DNA from: Opitutales bacterium
GTDB taxonomy: Bacteria > Verrucomicrobiota > Verrucomicrobiia > Opitutales > JABSRG01
Direction: 5' to 3'
Length of the DNA: 64,000 nt
Assembly (NCBI GenBank): GCA_013215165.1
Contig: JABSRG010000007.1
Coordinates: forward strand, 1-64,000
A program made the position numbers and the translations under genes. Each line of letters begins with the position of its first letter. Position 1 is the stretch's first letter. Shown piece after piece: positions 8,401-17,259 of the stretch. The notes beneath the pieces are model-generated. The model searched no databases and had not been told where the DNA came from. It was given only the letters and a program-made list of their open reading frames with translations.

Positions 8401-11400
8401 TAAGACACGGCCTGCCTCGTCATATTCGGTGCGGGTTCCAATGAATTTGCCATCAGCACTGAGACTTTTTGATAGAAGCAGGTCTCCGAAGGCGTTGAAC
8501 TCACGAATCTCCTTACTTCCATCTGGGTATTCCGTTTCGAGCGGGACGTATCCCCCTTGTATGCCTACCTGGGACCATTGTGAAAATGTGGTCGTGGCTG
8601 CGGCACCCTCGGGATCACTGATGATTTCGACGAGTCGGCCGAGGTCGTCATAGACATACTCTGTGCGCCGCTCTTCTTGGCCGCGCACAGAGGTTACGCT
8701 GAGTAGCTCATAAGTGGTGTCGTTATACTCCCATGTCGTTACTAGGCCCGTGGTGCTGGATTGCTGGAGCGGGCGTCCGAGGAAGTCGAATTCTGTCTCA
8801 ACAACGACATCTTCAGTCCCAGGTGCTTCTACTTTTGATGAAATGGGGAACCCTAAGTCGTTATATTCGAATGTCGTTTTGATGCCATTTGGTGTCACCA
8901 TGGTCTTGGGCAGTCCGCTACTCAGATAAGTATAGATCGTTTTTCTGCCATCATTACCCTCACGCTCGATGGGCAATCCACCAGCGTTGTAAGTATTATT
9001 TACCTGCCAGAGCTGTTGGTCATCTCCGCTGCGCGTCGACTGAGTGACTGCGCCGAAATTTCCGCGATTTAGATCGATCGTTCCTTTCGTATTACCATCG
9101 ACGAAGCGCTCGACGCCGTCGAGATCGCCGTTGGCAAGATTATAGTCCATCTCCATGGATGCGCCTGTAAACACGTTAGAAATGGAAGAGAGCTGGAAAT
9201 TCTCATTGTATGTGTTGAGCGACACCCTGCGCTCGGGTTGGAGGCCGCCCTTTGGAACGTAACGTTGAGCAACACGCCCCGTATTGAGTCCTGAGTCGTC
9301 GATGTCGAAAGCATACGTCATATCGCGTGTTTCTCCTTCTGACTCATAACTGACGACTAGTCTGCCGGCTGCATCCTGCCAGTCGTAAGAGATGGAATTT
9401 CCATTGGTGAGCGTCTCCTGGGAGACGCGACGAAACAGATCCTCTGAGGCCGTGAGATAAGTAATGTCGACACCGGTGTCCTCCTGGTCTCGGCGTCCGA
9501 CTAGGAAGCCATCGGGGCCGTAAGTGAATGTAGTGAGCCGTCCAGATGCATCGGAGATGCCGGTGAGTTGTCCCGCTCCATTGTAGATGATGCGTGCTGA
9601 ACGCAGTGGCGTGGGGTCGTCTGCTAGACGATTAGCTGTGGCATCGCATACTGTGCTCAGGCGCCAGGCGGAGGAGCCATCGGCTCGGGTGATTTTTTTG
9701 TGAACCAATTCGATAGCCTGGTCGGTTCTGTTGTTTTTGTAGGTCTTGATTCCAGTCAAAGGGTCGAATGAGATTTGAATCCGGTTGCCCAAGCGGTCTT
9801 CCACCTCGTAGAGCACACCTTCCTCATCAAACCTCAGGGTATTTCCATCGCGGAAATTCATGACCCACCTGTCCCCCAGATCTAGCAGAGTCACCATGGC
9901 TCCCCGGGGCTTAACATAGGTGCCGTTGTCATTTGAGTTGAAGCGGTAGACTTGGCCGTCTTCCTGCCAAAAGTCGACGTCTCCGAAATAATTTTCTTTA
10001 AGGCACATGTCGTAGGAGACAATCCAGCCCTCCTGGCCGATCGAATTGCTGGATTGACCATACACTTGTGAGCGCGAGGTATAACTGAGAACAATATTTA
10101 TGGGAATGCCCGCTCCCCCGAGTGCCATGATGGGCTGTGCTGCCAGGAATGCGCCATCTTTTAGGCGGACGGGATCGCCCACCAGTTCACCGAAGTCCAT
10201 GGGCTCTCTCAAGCGTCGATACGGTGTGGCTTCCATGCCCGGTGCTCCTTGGGCAAGTTCGGGGCGCAAGATCGTCATGCCAAAGGGATCCTCTGGTTCG
10301 CCGCTCACGGGTGCCTCGATGGTGATGCTAATACTTTCTTCGAAGACCTGCCCATTCGATAGGGTGGCTATCGTGGTGAGTGTGCGTTCACCGACTTGAG
10401 GGTCCCAATCAAAGCTATTAAATGGAGACGTGGCGCTCGCGACAAGCACCCCGTCTACACTCAGTGTAAGGGTATCAATTGAAACACCAGAGTCTGGGTC
10501 CAAGCCTGAAACCGATATGGCCAGTGGCGAAAGTTCCGTGGAAAGGTAGGTTTCCCCAGCTACGAGATCAACAAAATCCAGGTCTAATTCGATCGGAGGA
10601 ACCACCGGAGGTCGGATAGAGAAAAGAACCTCATTAATATTAAATGCAGTGAGTGGTTGAGGGGTAGCTGAGGCGATGCTCAGCTTTACCCACATCAGTT
10701 CTCCTTCGCTCGTATCAACGTTGATGGGTATGTATAACCAATCATTTTCAACAGATAGTCGCACATCGGTTTCAGGTCCATATTCATCCAGCCGGGTAGA
10801 GTATTGAAAACTCACATCAAAGGCGCTTGGGCTATTTGGGTCAGTCTGAGAAGGTATATATAACCAAACGCCGTCGACGGGATGCCCTTGATGATTGGAC
10901 AGCGCAAGGAATGCACTGCCATTATTAAAAGATTCTCCGGTTTCTGGAAATTGGTCTACGAGCTTCTCAACGCGGTGGTTGAGAGTCTGTAACTCTGTTT
11001 TGCTAGGATCAAACGATCTTCCATGCGATGTGAGTGTTCCTAGGGGCCAATCCGGATTGGTATCAGTCAATACCAACATGGGAACCACAGTATCCGTGAC
11101 TATGTCTTCAAACTTGAATTCCTGCCGTTCACTTTCCGCGATAATTACTGTTTGTTCGAGCGTTTCGTCGTATACGCCTACCTCGAATTGGTAATACCAT
11201 CCTTCGGGATTTTCATGATAGTTTTGGGCGTAGTCAGGACTGGAGGATGGGCTTTTATCCTGCCAATAGTATTGTGTGAAAAAGCTTTGTAATGTGGGGT
11301 CATTCTGAGCGTCAGAAAAGTTTGCTCTGTACCAGGCCATATACGCCTCCCGATAGAGGAAAGGGTCATCTGTAAAATTCCTTCCGTAATGAAATGACAC

Positions 11401-12333
11401 CGTTCTATTTGCCTTAGGTGTTATAAGCCATTGATGATAAAATAGATCTTTTCCTAGATGCCCGATTTTAGCACGTATCCAGCTAGCTTTGTCGCCAGTA
11501 TCTACGATTTCTGCGCGGGCTAAGAATGATCGTGCAGTCTTTGCTGATGGTGCATGGACTAAGATCTGCGGTTGTGTGGGAGCGTTATTTGAATGGAAAA
11601 CCGCGGTCTCAAAGACGACTGGGCGCACTATAAAGTCCTCATAGTGGCTGCTGTGGTAGACGACTCTGAATTGTCCCGGAGCGCGTCCGCGGGTGCGGAG
11701 TCTTTTTATCTGCCTTGTTTCGCTGAGTGGATGCTCAAACATACCGGGCTTATCATTCCAGGCATTCAACTGAACAAACTTCAAAAAGTCTGTTGTATCA
11801 TCTCCGACGCGCTGCCAGTCAGAGTTGCCCTGGGAAGTCGGGCTCGTTTCAATCTGGAATTCAATTCGATCTAACCAGCCTTGATAGCGGCCGATTGAAG
11901 CATTGAGAGAATAGCTATCCTTACTTAACGATTTCTTTTCATAACCCAACGCAAGTCGCAACCTGTCTGAGTTTATTCCATCAGGAAACTCTTGTACCAG
12001 CCAGGTAGACCATTGGTCAGAGCTTTGGCTGTCGCTGGTTACTGCATAACTGCCGCGTTGGTAGCGCTGAGCATTAAATTCTTCTCTTGATAGGTGTGCA
12101 TAAGCCGCATGGATACCATCTGCCGATTTTTCTGGATGCTCCCATTTTCCACCCGGTGCCTCGGCTTGAATGGGGGAGACCCATTGAGATACCATAGGGT
12201 CAAATTCGTTGTTCTGGGACGATACCTGGCTGCCCATTATGAGTGAGGCGATCAAACACATTTTAAGTAACAAACCGATGAGCGGAGGCGCGGCGCGGGA
12301 AGCGATCGAATTAATAATAACGTTTATTTTCAT
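5470..12333 (-). CDS. Giant secreted RHS/YD-repeat shaft protein with C-terminal beta-propeller
   Basis: The 2287-residue product has a signal peptide (about residues 1-40), then a 600-residue region of unknown fold ending in an Ig-like segment. A GDPVRLKDGAF motif typical of the DUF6531-type start of RHS shells follows near 720. A long run of YD repeats covers about 860-1870 (many copies of YDxxGRL and EYNxxG). The last 400 residues carry at least five SxDGRYV-type blade motifs of a TolB/WD-like propeller and a Pro/Glu tail. The usual RHS core (RYYDP...DPxGL) is missing; it is supplied by the three genes downstream. The protein is probably exported and forms a shell or surface fibre. A toxin-carrier role is inference. 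It is the first gene of the locus. Confidence 0.88.
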   Translation of the reverse strand: MKINVIINSIASRAAPPLIGLLLKMCLIASLIMGSQVSSQNNEFDPMVSQWVSPIQAEAPGGKWEHPEKSADGIHAAYAHLSREEFNAQRYQRGSYAVTSDSQSSDQWSTWLVQEFPDGINSDRLRLALGYEKKSLSKDSYSLNASIGRYQGWLDRIEFQIETSPTSQGNSDWQRVGDDTTDFLKFVQLNAWNDKPGMFEHPLSETRQIKRLRTRGRAPGQFRVVYHSSHYEDFIVRPVVFETAVFHSNNAPTQPQILVHAPSAKTARSFLARAEIVDTGDKASWIRAKIGHLGKDLFYHQWLITPKANRTVSFHYGRNFTDDPFLYREAYMAWYRANFSDAQNDPTLQSFFTQYYWQDKSPSSSPDYAQNYHENPEGWYYQFEVGVYDETLEQTVIIAESERQEFKFEDIVTDTVVPMLVLTDTNPDWPLGTLTSHGRSFDPSKTELQTLNHRVEKLVDQFPETGESFNNGSAFLALSNHQGHPVDGVWLYIPSQTDPNSPSAFDVSFQYSTRLDEYGPETDVRLSVENDWLYIPINVDTSEGELMWVKLSIASATPQPLTAFNINEVLFSIRPPVVPPIELDLDFVDLVAGETYLSTELSPLAISVSGLDPDSGVSIDTLTLSVDGVLVASATSPFNSFDWDPQVGERTLTTIATLSNGQVFEESISITIEAPVSGEPEDPFGMTILRPELAQGAPGMEATPYRRLREPMDFGELVGDPVRLKDGAFLAAQPIMALGGAGIPINIVLSYTSRSQVYGQSSNSIGQEGWIVSYDMCLKENYFGDVDFWQEDGQVYRFNSNDNGTYVKPRGAMVTLLDLGDRWVMNFRDGNTLRFDEEGVLYEVEDRLGNRIQISFDPLTGIKTYKNNRTDQAIELVHKKITRADGSSAWRLSTVCDATANRLADDPTPLRSARIIYNGAGQLTGISDASGRLTTFTYGPDGFLVGRRDQEDTGVDITYLTASEDLFRRVSQETLTNGNSISYDWQDAAGRLVVSYESEGETRDMTYAFDIDDSGLNTGRVAQRYVPKGGLQPERRVSLNTYNENFQLSSISNVFTGASMEMDYNLANGDLDGVERFVDGNTKGTIDLNRGNFGAVTQSTRSGDDQQLWQVNNTYNAGGLPIEREGNDGRKTIYTYLSSGLPKTMVTPNGIKTTFEYNDLGFPISSKVEAPGTEDVVVETEFDFLGRPLQQSSTTGLVTTWEYNDTTYELLSVTSVRGQEERRTEYVYDDLGRLVEIISDPEGAAATTTFSQWSQVGIQGGYVPLETEYPDGSKEIREFNAFGDLLLSKSLSADGKFIGTRTEYDEAGRVLGVYQVAEDDSERQLTRFEYDEIGRLVASGVASAQDDHWLMTRVTIDPLGLVTEKILEVLDGSDQVIESHSVATTHDLLDRPDQVSNFDGTSRSYTYNDEHLALEEIVRQDEIKTTISYDPESLYPIRQTSGKNESQVVGNTQYDTFGRQTQVWRGGSTTPESAVGLAYDHSNSLNKPSEVTDSFGHTTKFEYNIEGQISKITDALNQVTTYEYDGLGWLAEANLPLGQRTTYSYDLENREVVLSDPTGTERWLRRPDGQLAEYTDQASRKTIYSYDKWGQLIETTILVDGVPEWRSTHEYSQNGALIAVNDFPPLGQETGRTEYVYNHRGQITERTRDGRTLTYLYDDLGRHTGTRYWNGEEVAVTSRYDDGKVETLSLFTSPDDKEISPSESAHFAYDDYGTPVMTRTLLIETENEQSEMVEVETALVTHHKRNIKGETESIEQSIDREDSDDFSIDYTYDGNGRISTKTNDMGTSSYIYDALSRLSTEFTPEITLVPNDITYTYNGAGDMTAVEYAVGPNGESWNISSGSSRILSGGVTYDRAGAITSTGEAPLSRQLNVTYEGLEARATSADISADGRYIAMTIEGEYFFKSAYDAQGRKQVYLLDQLENRYYHVSATRDGRPPNGNSKNARVSSDGRYVTFISEATNLNIAEGSPGGSLHRWDRHTGLVTRFPNTYSLRTEIDASDDGKRSLVQPGFVNDYIAVHTTEDRKVANLLGGSPTTQTTFKVDPLVKLSDFSISSDGTWLTTHADFLDRSQSRKEKDFGFLVNLDTGDQFTLTKEIAGRPVPETDVRFYVASAVTNSGEVFGQTDIFDDSGFYGDMFTKAVRYSSNGTQAEVLQTPSGPIEHFDYLSMTSTPDGQYIAMSTAWIENPDMLGRDDGFADDVYVLTRAGDNLWIPTAVSLDLDLDYGAGTRPFFGDVGSQVIALSHDGRYVVYIAEDFGDAPQINNLYINVADPRAELPEPPEEEPGE

Positions 12334-12923
12334 AGGTTTTTTGAGGTCGGGTATCTATATAGTGCGTTGAGTTGGGTCAAAAATTGGGGTTTATTCTGTG
12401 AGCCTAGAGCTAGGCAGACGGGGACTTTATATAATCACATTCAATGCGTTAACATTATGCGCGCTGATGTTGATAAGCCTGAAGAATTTGCCCGTGAATT
12501 CGGCTGATTGGCGGCTCAAAGAATCAAAAGATGTCATATCCTTTATCTCCTTTTCAGGATAACGTTTCGTGACGTGAATAACGTGAGGTTTTAGTGTCGG
12601 TAGGATAACTATCGGTAAACCCTGTTAAATTTTTTCGATGTCAAATAAAAATAGAAAATACTTGCTAGATGTCATTGAGATGGCGGGGACTTCTAGTCTT
12701 TTCAGAGCGTGCCGCTTATTCAAAGACGCACGTTTCAAAGGACTGTTGGCTAACGTGTGACTGTTTTTTCAAGCGTGCTCGAAAATCGAGGCCGGGTTTT
12801 TTTTCTGGTTAGACTCAAAATGGCAAGCCGACGGGAAGGCTCCAACATAAGGGATTATTGATCAGTCTTCTATTGCTCGGCTCTAACTTTAATGGGATTA
12901 TGTGTGGAGTGCTTGGGGAGAAT
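12334..12923. other. 590-bp intergenic region without a supported gene
   Basis: The region lies between the start of the giant RHS gene and the end of the TonB receptor gene. It holds the candidate RHS promoter and palindrome at its left end. A 40-codon plus-strand frame (12638-12760, starting MSNKNRKYLL) has no ribosome-binding site or recognisable similarity, so I do not call it a gene. I see no terminator or structured RNA that I can support. Confidence 0.5.
12352..12380 (-). promoter_or_regulatory. Candidate promoter of the RHS locus
   Basis: On the minus strand TTGACC (12380-12375) is followed after 17 bp by TAGATA (12357-12352), about 18 bp before the ATG at 12333. A perfect 14-bp palindrome, GCCTAG-AG-CTAGGC (12402-12415), lies just upstream and could be an operator. 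No clear Shine-Dalgarno site is seen. Confidence 0.35.
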
Positions 12924-15080
12924 CTAAAAATGCATCCGCGCGCTTACGAAGAAACTGCGCGGAAAACGGGGGCCATAGAAGTAGGTGGTGTCTCGGTCTG
13001 GACCTGAGGTAAGGTCGTCTTGGCGCTCATCGAATAGATTCCGCACTCCGACGGTTAGGTCTAGATGGAAGTCCTGGCCGGGTATGTTGATGTGTTTGGT
13101 GATGGAAAAGTCGACGACGAAGAAATGATCGGTCGATTCGTTGAGCCTGCCTTCCCCTTCTGCAAGCACGACCATGGGGCCGGTGTAGATGAGGCCTAAA
13201 AAGGCATCGAAAACCTCGTGATTGGTGTAGTTCAACTGAGCGACACCCGTCCATTCAGGATTCTCGAGAAAGCGATCTTCGACAATGCCATCGAGTACCT
13301 CTTGGCGCTCGTCAAATCGCGCATCGTTGTAGGCTACACCAGCATCGAACCAAAACTGGTCGTTGATTCGATACATGACATTAGCCTCGAATCCTTGGAC
13401 TGCAGAACCTCCGGCATTTTCTCGCAGTTTGAACGCATCGCCGTTTGAGTCAGTAAATACGATATCGCTTACGTTAAAGGTGTCCTCAATTTCGGTGCGG
13501 TAGAACTCCACGTCGATTTGTAGCTTATTGTCGGCAGCGCTAGGTATCCACACGAATCCAGCGCCCCAAGAGGTGGATGACTCCTCCGTTAGCCCAGGGA
13601 CATTTCGGGTGCGTGTGGGATCATCAAGGATTTCGATATGGAAGTCTTCATTGAAAATTTCTGGTGCACGAAAACCTGTGGCAACCGATGCTCGGAATGT
13701 GAGGTCTGATGTAGCGCGATAGCGCACGGCTGCTCGTGGCGATAGAATCCAATCATCGATGTCGGAATGTTTGTCTGCACGTACACCGGTGACGAGCGTC
13801 ATGGCGTCAGTGGGGTCCCATTCATTTTGAATGTAGATTCCGAGGTTATCGAAATCCCCCTCGGCGATAGGATCTTCTCCCGAACGTTCAGCGATCGTCC
13901 CATCCGTGCGCAATGGCTGGCCTAGATCATCGCGCTTTTCGTCAAATACTTCATCTTCCAGATACTGCAGTCCCCAGATGAGGATGTGCTCACCAAAATC
14001 ATAGCTAAACAGAGAGTCGAAGTAGATGCGCGTCGTCTCAGTAAACCCATAAAGAAGTTTAGCTTCTTCTACGGCAGCGGCATAGGACACGGGATCAAAA
14101 CTCGGCTGACCAGGTAGAGATTCAACACCTACGCCCCCGTAGTAGCTGTCGCGGGAAATGTCACTGAACGATGCAGCGAGACGGTAGTTGAAATCTGGGT
14201 TCACTTGATGATCCCAAGCAATGCCACCGCGGTGCCATGCATGTTCTAAGGCTTCGGTGATTTGTGTTTCGTGAGGAACCAGATCGAAGCGGTCGCCTCC
14301 ACGGCGATCCTCTTCGGTGTAGGCGTAATTCAGTGAAAGTTTTCCATCGTCGATGGGGTAGGCCCAGAGGTAACCTCCGACAGTAGTCAGCTCGCGGTCA
14401 GTGATGTCACTGAAACCGTCATCGTTGAGATCGGCGGCGTCACTTTGGCGATATTCGCTATAAAAACTTGCCGCGTAATTTTGATCGCTAGATACCCAAT
14501 CCAGAACGCCTGAGCCGCGATAGGCGGGTTCTCCATCGTAAGACTCAAAGGATGCTTCGAAGTCTATTCGGCTTACCACAGGTTCGTGAGGTATAATATT
14601 GATAACACCTGCTACAGCCCCGGGTCCATAAAGGGTCGATGCCCCGCCTTTTACGACTTCGATGCGATCAATGAAGGCAGTAGGTATTTGTTCCAGACCG
14701 TAGACTGAAGCGAGCCCACCAAAGAGGGGCTGAGAGTCGAATAGGATTTGGTTGTAAGCCGCGCCGAGACCCTGGAGTTTTACCTCAGCAGTCCCGCAAT
14801 TTTGGCAGTTGGCTTCTACGCGCGCTCCGGAGAGATACTCAATGGCAGCGGAAAGATCAGGTGTGCCCGCGGCGGCAAAAATTTCGGGCGAAAGTAGCTC
14901 GGTGCGTATAGGCACGTTATTGAGAAGCCGCTCAGAACGTGTTGCGGTGGTCACCGTCTGCATGGCTTCAAGTTCATCGGGGCCTCGTGTGTCTGGGATC
15001 GCCGGCTGAGCAGTGGCCAAGAGAGTGGAGAAATAGATAAATGATAGATATTTTGAGTAATCAAAATAATGCATATGCAA
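12924..15080 (-). CDS. TonB-dependent outer-membrane receptor with CxxC plug
   Basis: The 718-residue product has a signal peptide, a plug domain (about residues 40-165) and a 22-strand-type barrel ending in the aromatic FFVSARMHF, as expected for outer-membrane insertion. It would import a metal complex or other large ligand using TonB energy. The plug has NCQNCG with Cys92 and Cys95, then VKLQGLGAAYNQILFD and the conserved IDRIEVVKGGASTLYGPGAVAGVINI. This Cys-containing plug type is common in Bacteroidota receptors of uncertain ligand. The architecture is of the CirA/FepA kind and the substrate is not predictable. The gene stands alone. No Fur-like site or cobalamin riboswitch was found upstream. 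Confidence 0.9.
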   Translation of the reverse strand: MHMHYFDYSKYLSFIYFSTLLATAQPAIPDTRGPDELEAMQTVTTATRSERLLNNVPIRTELLSPEIFAAAGTPDLSAAIEYLSGARVEANCQNCGTAEVKLQGLGAAYNQILFDSQPLFGGLASVYGLEQIPTAFIDRIEVVKGGASTLYGPGAVAGVINIIPHEPVVSRIDFEASFESYDGEPAYRGSGVLDWVSSDQNYAASFYSEYRQSDAADLNDDGFSDITDRELTTVGGYLWAYPIDDGKLSLNYAYTEEDRRGGDRFDLVPHETQITEALEHAWHRGGIAWDHQVNPDFNYRLAASFSDISRDSYYGGVGVESLPGQPSFDPVSYAAAVEEAKLLYGFTETTRIYFDSLFSYDFGEHILIWGLQYLEDEVFDEKRDDLGQPLRTDGTIAERSGEDPIAEGDFDNLGIYIQNEWDPTDAMTLVTGVRADKHSDIDDWILSPRAAVRYRATSDLTFRASVATGFRAPEIFNEDFHIEILDDPTRTRNVPGLTEESSTSWGAGFVWIPSAADNKLQIDVEFYRTEIEDTFNVSDIVFTDSNGDAFKLRENAGGSAVQGFEANVMYRINDQFWFDAGVAYNDARFDERQEVLDGIVEDRFLENPEWTGVAQLNYTNHEVFDAFLGLIYTGPMVVLAEGEGRLNESTDHFFVVDFSITKHINIPGQDFHLDLTVGVRNLFDERQDDLTSGPDRDTTYFYGPRFPRSFFVSARMHF

Positions 15081-15379
15081 ATATCAAAATTTATATGCGT
15101 TAAAAGTAAAACACATAAAGTTTATATCTCAAAATATGTAGCGGAGCTGTTTTGTCGGCCCGTTGGTATTTTTATAATTATGACTTCGGCGTGCGTGGAC
15201 ACAGTGCTTGCGAGTGCTCGGCTATATGAATAGGCCACGAGATTTTTGCGTAATCTGGGCTGTTCTGCGATGCTGGCTAACGCAAAACGCGTGCTCTCCA
15301 ATTTTGGTGGGTATTGGAGTGGAGGTGGAGGGCGGTGCTTCGTCGCCGCCTTGTCTGTTGCTGCCCGAGCGAGCTGTGA
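15081..15379. other. Intergenic region upstream of the TonB receptor gene
   Basis: These 299 bp separate the start of the receptor gene from the end of the citrate synthase gene. The first 90 bp are AT-rich and probably hold the receptor promoter. A weak hairpin with GGCGG/CCGCC arms (15331-15350) could terminate the citrate synthase transcript but lacks a U-run. No gene is supported. Confidence 0.4.
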
Positions 15380-16669
15380 TTAGCGCACTTCTATGGACGG
15401 AAAGCTCTGAAGCGTAGCTCCGGTGTAAACTTGGCGCGGGCGGTGGATGCGGCCCTTTGGATTTGCCGCGATCTCTTTCCAGTGTGCAATCCAGCCCGGC
15501 ATGCGCCCGATGGCGAACATGACGGTGAACATGTCGACGGGGATGCCGGCTGTTTTGAGGATGATACCCGAGTAGAAGTCTACATTGGGATAAAGTCTTC
15601 GTTTGATGAAATACTCGTCATGGAGTGCCGCTTCTTTGAGGCGGTTGGCAATGTCGAGGAGCGGGTCACTGACGCCGAGGCTGCTCAACATATTTTCACA
15701 AGCTTCGCCCAGGATTTTAGCTCGGGGATCAAAGTTTTTATAAACGCGGTGTCCAAAGCCCATCAGGCGAGCTCTGCCGTTTTTAGCATCTTCAATAAAG
15801 CGAGACCCATCGTCACCGGAGTTATGAATCTCAGTGAGCATGTCTATGACCGCCATGTTGGCTCCACCGTGTAAGGGACCCCAGAGTGCGCTCACACCAG
15901 CGGAAGCAGATGCAAACATGTTGGCTCCGCCGGATGCCACCATGCGAACCGTGGAGGTGGAACAGTTCTGTTCATGATCTGCATGCAGCATCATAAAGAG
16001 GTCGAGGGCTTTCACTACGCTTTCGTCGGCTACGAACTCTGCGTAGGGTTTCGAAAACATGAGATGGAGGAAGTTCTCTACATAGCGTAGGTTTGGATTT
16101 GGGAAATTGTAGGGGAGGCCGCGTTTGGCGCGGAAGGACATGGCTGCAAGCGTGGTAATCTTGGCCATGAGCACAGCTGCCGCGTCGTCAAAGTGTTCCA
16201 GATCTTGTTCGCGGTCGTTCGATGCCATGTCAGGATAATAGCATCCCAGCGAATTGAGCATGGCTGAGATGACCGCCATGGGGTGAGAGGAAGCTGGAAA
16301 CCCGACATAGTGCGCTTCCATGTCAGTATGGATCGCGAGGTTATCGCGAATCTTCATTCGGAATGTGTCGAGTTGAGCAGGGGTGGGCAGCATTCCATAT
16401 ATGACAAGGTAGGCGACTTCTAGAAAGGTCGACTTCGCTGCGAGCTCTTCGATCGCGTAACCGCGGTATCGGAGGATGCCCTCCTCCCCATTGATAAATG
16501 TGACCTCGCTTTCGCAAGCCCCTGTGTTGCCGTATCCGTCATCGAAAGTAATGTATCCCGTGTCCTTCCTCAGAGCCCGCACGTCGACGGCTTTTTCGTT
16601 TTCAGTGCCCGTAATCACGGGCAACTCGTATTCTTTTCCAGATAGGGTCAGTTTGGCGGATTCTTCCAT
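15380..16669 (-). CDS. gltA: Citrate synthase (type II, GltA-like)
   Basis: This enzyme condenses acetyl-CoA and oxaloacetate to citrate in the first step of the TCA cycle. The 429-residue length and the residues fit the hexameric Gram-negative type. His232 lies in DHEQN, His267 in GPLHGGAN, His307 in GFGHRVYKN and Asp364 in VDFYSG, all within a few positions of E. coli GltA numbering. The N-terminal beta domain (about 1-55) carries the [21 protein letters not shown] stretch of the type. It starts at an ATG and stands alone between the TonB receptor and yjbQ. Nothing unusual is seen. Confidence 0.97.
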   Translation of the reverse strand: MEESAKLTLSGKEYELPVITGTENEKAVDVRALRKDTGYITFDDGYGNTGACESEVTFINGEEGILRYRGYAIEELAAKSTFLEVAYLVIYGMLPTPAQLDTFRMKIRDNLAIHTDMEAHYVGFPASSHPMAVISAMLNSLGCYYPDMASNDREQDLEHFDDAAAVLMAKITTLAAMSFRAKRGLPYNFPNPNLRYVENFLHLMFSKPYAEFVADESVVKALDLFMMLHADHEQNCSTSTVRMVASGGANMFASASAGVSALWGPLHGGANMAVIDMLTEIHNSGDDGSRFIEDAKNGRARLMGFGHRVYKNFDPRAKILGEACENMLSSLGVSDPLLDIANRLKEAALHDEYFIKRRLYPNVDFYSGIILKTAGIPVDMFTVMFAIGRMPGWIAHWKEIAANPKGRIHRPRQVYTGATLQSFPSIEVR

Positions 16670-16831
16670 GACAAGGACAAGGGATGAGGCGGTCTCAGAT
16701 CTAAATATTTAAACGGAATAGGCATGGTCAGATCCTGAGTATTGTCTACCAAAATGCGTAGTTTTACTGATTACGCTCGAATGAATCTACTCGGATTAGT
16801 TCGGCTAATCTTTATTTTGTTTATCCGGCAC

Positions 16832-17251
16832 CTAGGAACCGATGGCCGTCAGCGTGAGTTTTCGCGTATGCGGTGCTGTCCGATGTTCCCAAAGGAAAAT
16901 ACCTTGCCAAGTGCCGCGTTCGATCCGTCCGTTGTGGATTGGAAGGGTCTCGCTCGTCCGCGTAAGGGCCATCTTTATATGGCTTGGCATGTCATCGGGC
17001 CCCTCATAGGTATGTGTGAACTGCGGGTCGTTTTGGGGAACCAGGCGATTGATAAAGGCTTCCAAATCTCGCCGTGCAGAGGCGTCGGCGTTTTCCATGA
17101 TGACGAGGCTTGCACTGGTGTGCTGACAGTAAATTGAAACGAGGCCTTGTTTGATTTCTAACCCTGCGATGAACGTGTCGATGAGATCGCTAATTTCATA
17201 CGTTCCCTGACCTCGGGTTGCGATAGTGAGTGTCGTTTGTTCTATCTGCAT
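16832..17251 (-). CDS. yjbQ: YjbQ/UPF0047 family protein
   Basis: This is a small single-domain protein of the YjbQ family (PF01894), which E. coli genetics has linked to weak thiamin phosphate synthase activity; the true function is uncertain. Visible family motifs are CQHTSASL near the N-terminal third, NDPQFTHTYEGPDDMPSHIK in the middle, and GTWQGIFLWEHR near the end, with the conserved histidines. The start is either ATG at 17251 or TTG at 17263. The TTG would overlap the dinB stop. I chose the ATG. The gene follows dinB within a few bases, so the two are probably co-transcribed. Confidence 0.9.
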   Translation of the reverse strand: MQIEQTTLTIATRGQGTYEISDLIDTFIAGLEIKQGLVSIYCQHTSASLVIMENADASARRDLEAFINRLVPQNDPQFTHTYEGPDDMPSHIKMALTRTSETLPIHNGRIERGTWQGIFLWEHRTAPHTRKLTLTAIGS

Positions 17252-17259
17252 GGATTCAA

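Noticed and set aside
34-12333. Type VI secretion Rhs/VgrG locus
   Set aside because: There is no VgrG, PAAR, Hcp or chaperone gene, and the RHS proteins have signal peptides.
15081-15379. Possible cobalamin riboswitch upstream of the TonB receptor
   Set aside because: The conserved B12-box and core segments could not be found on the minus strand.
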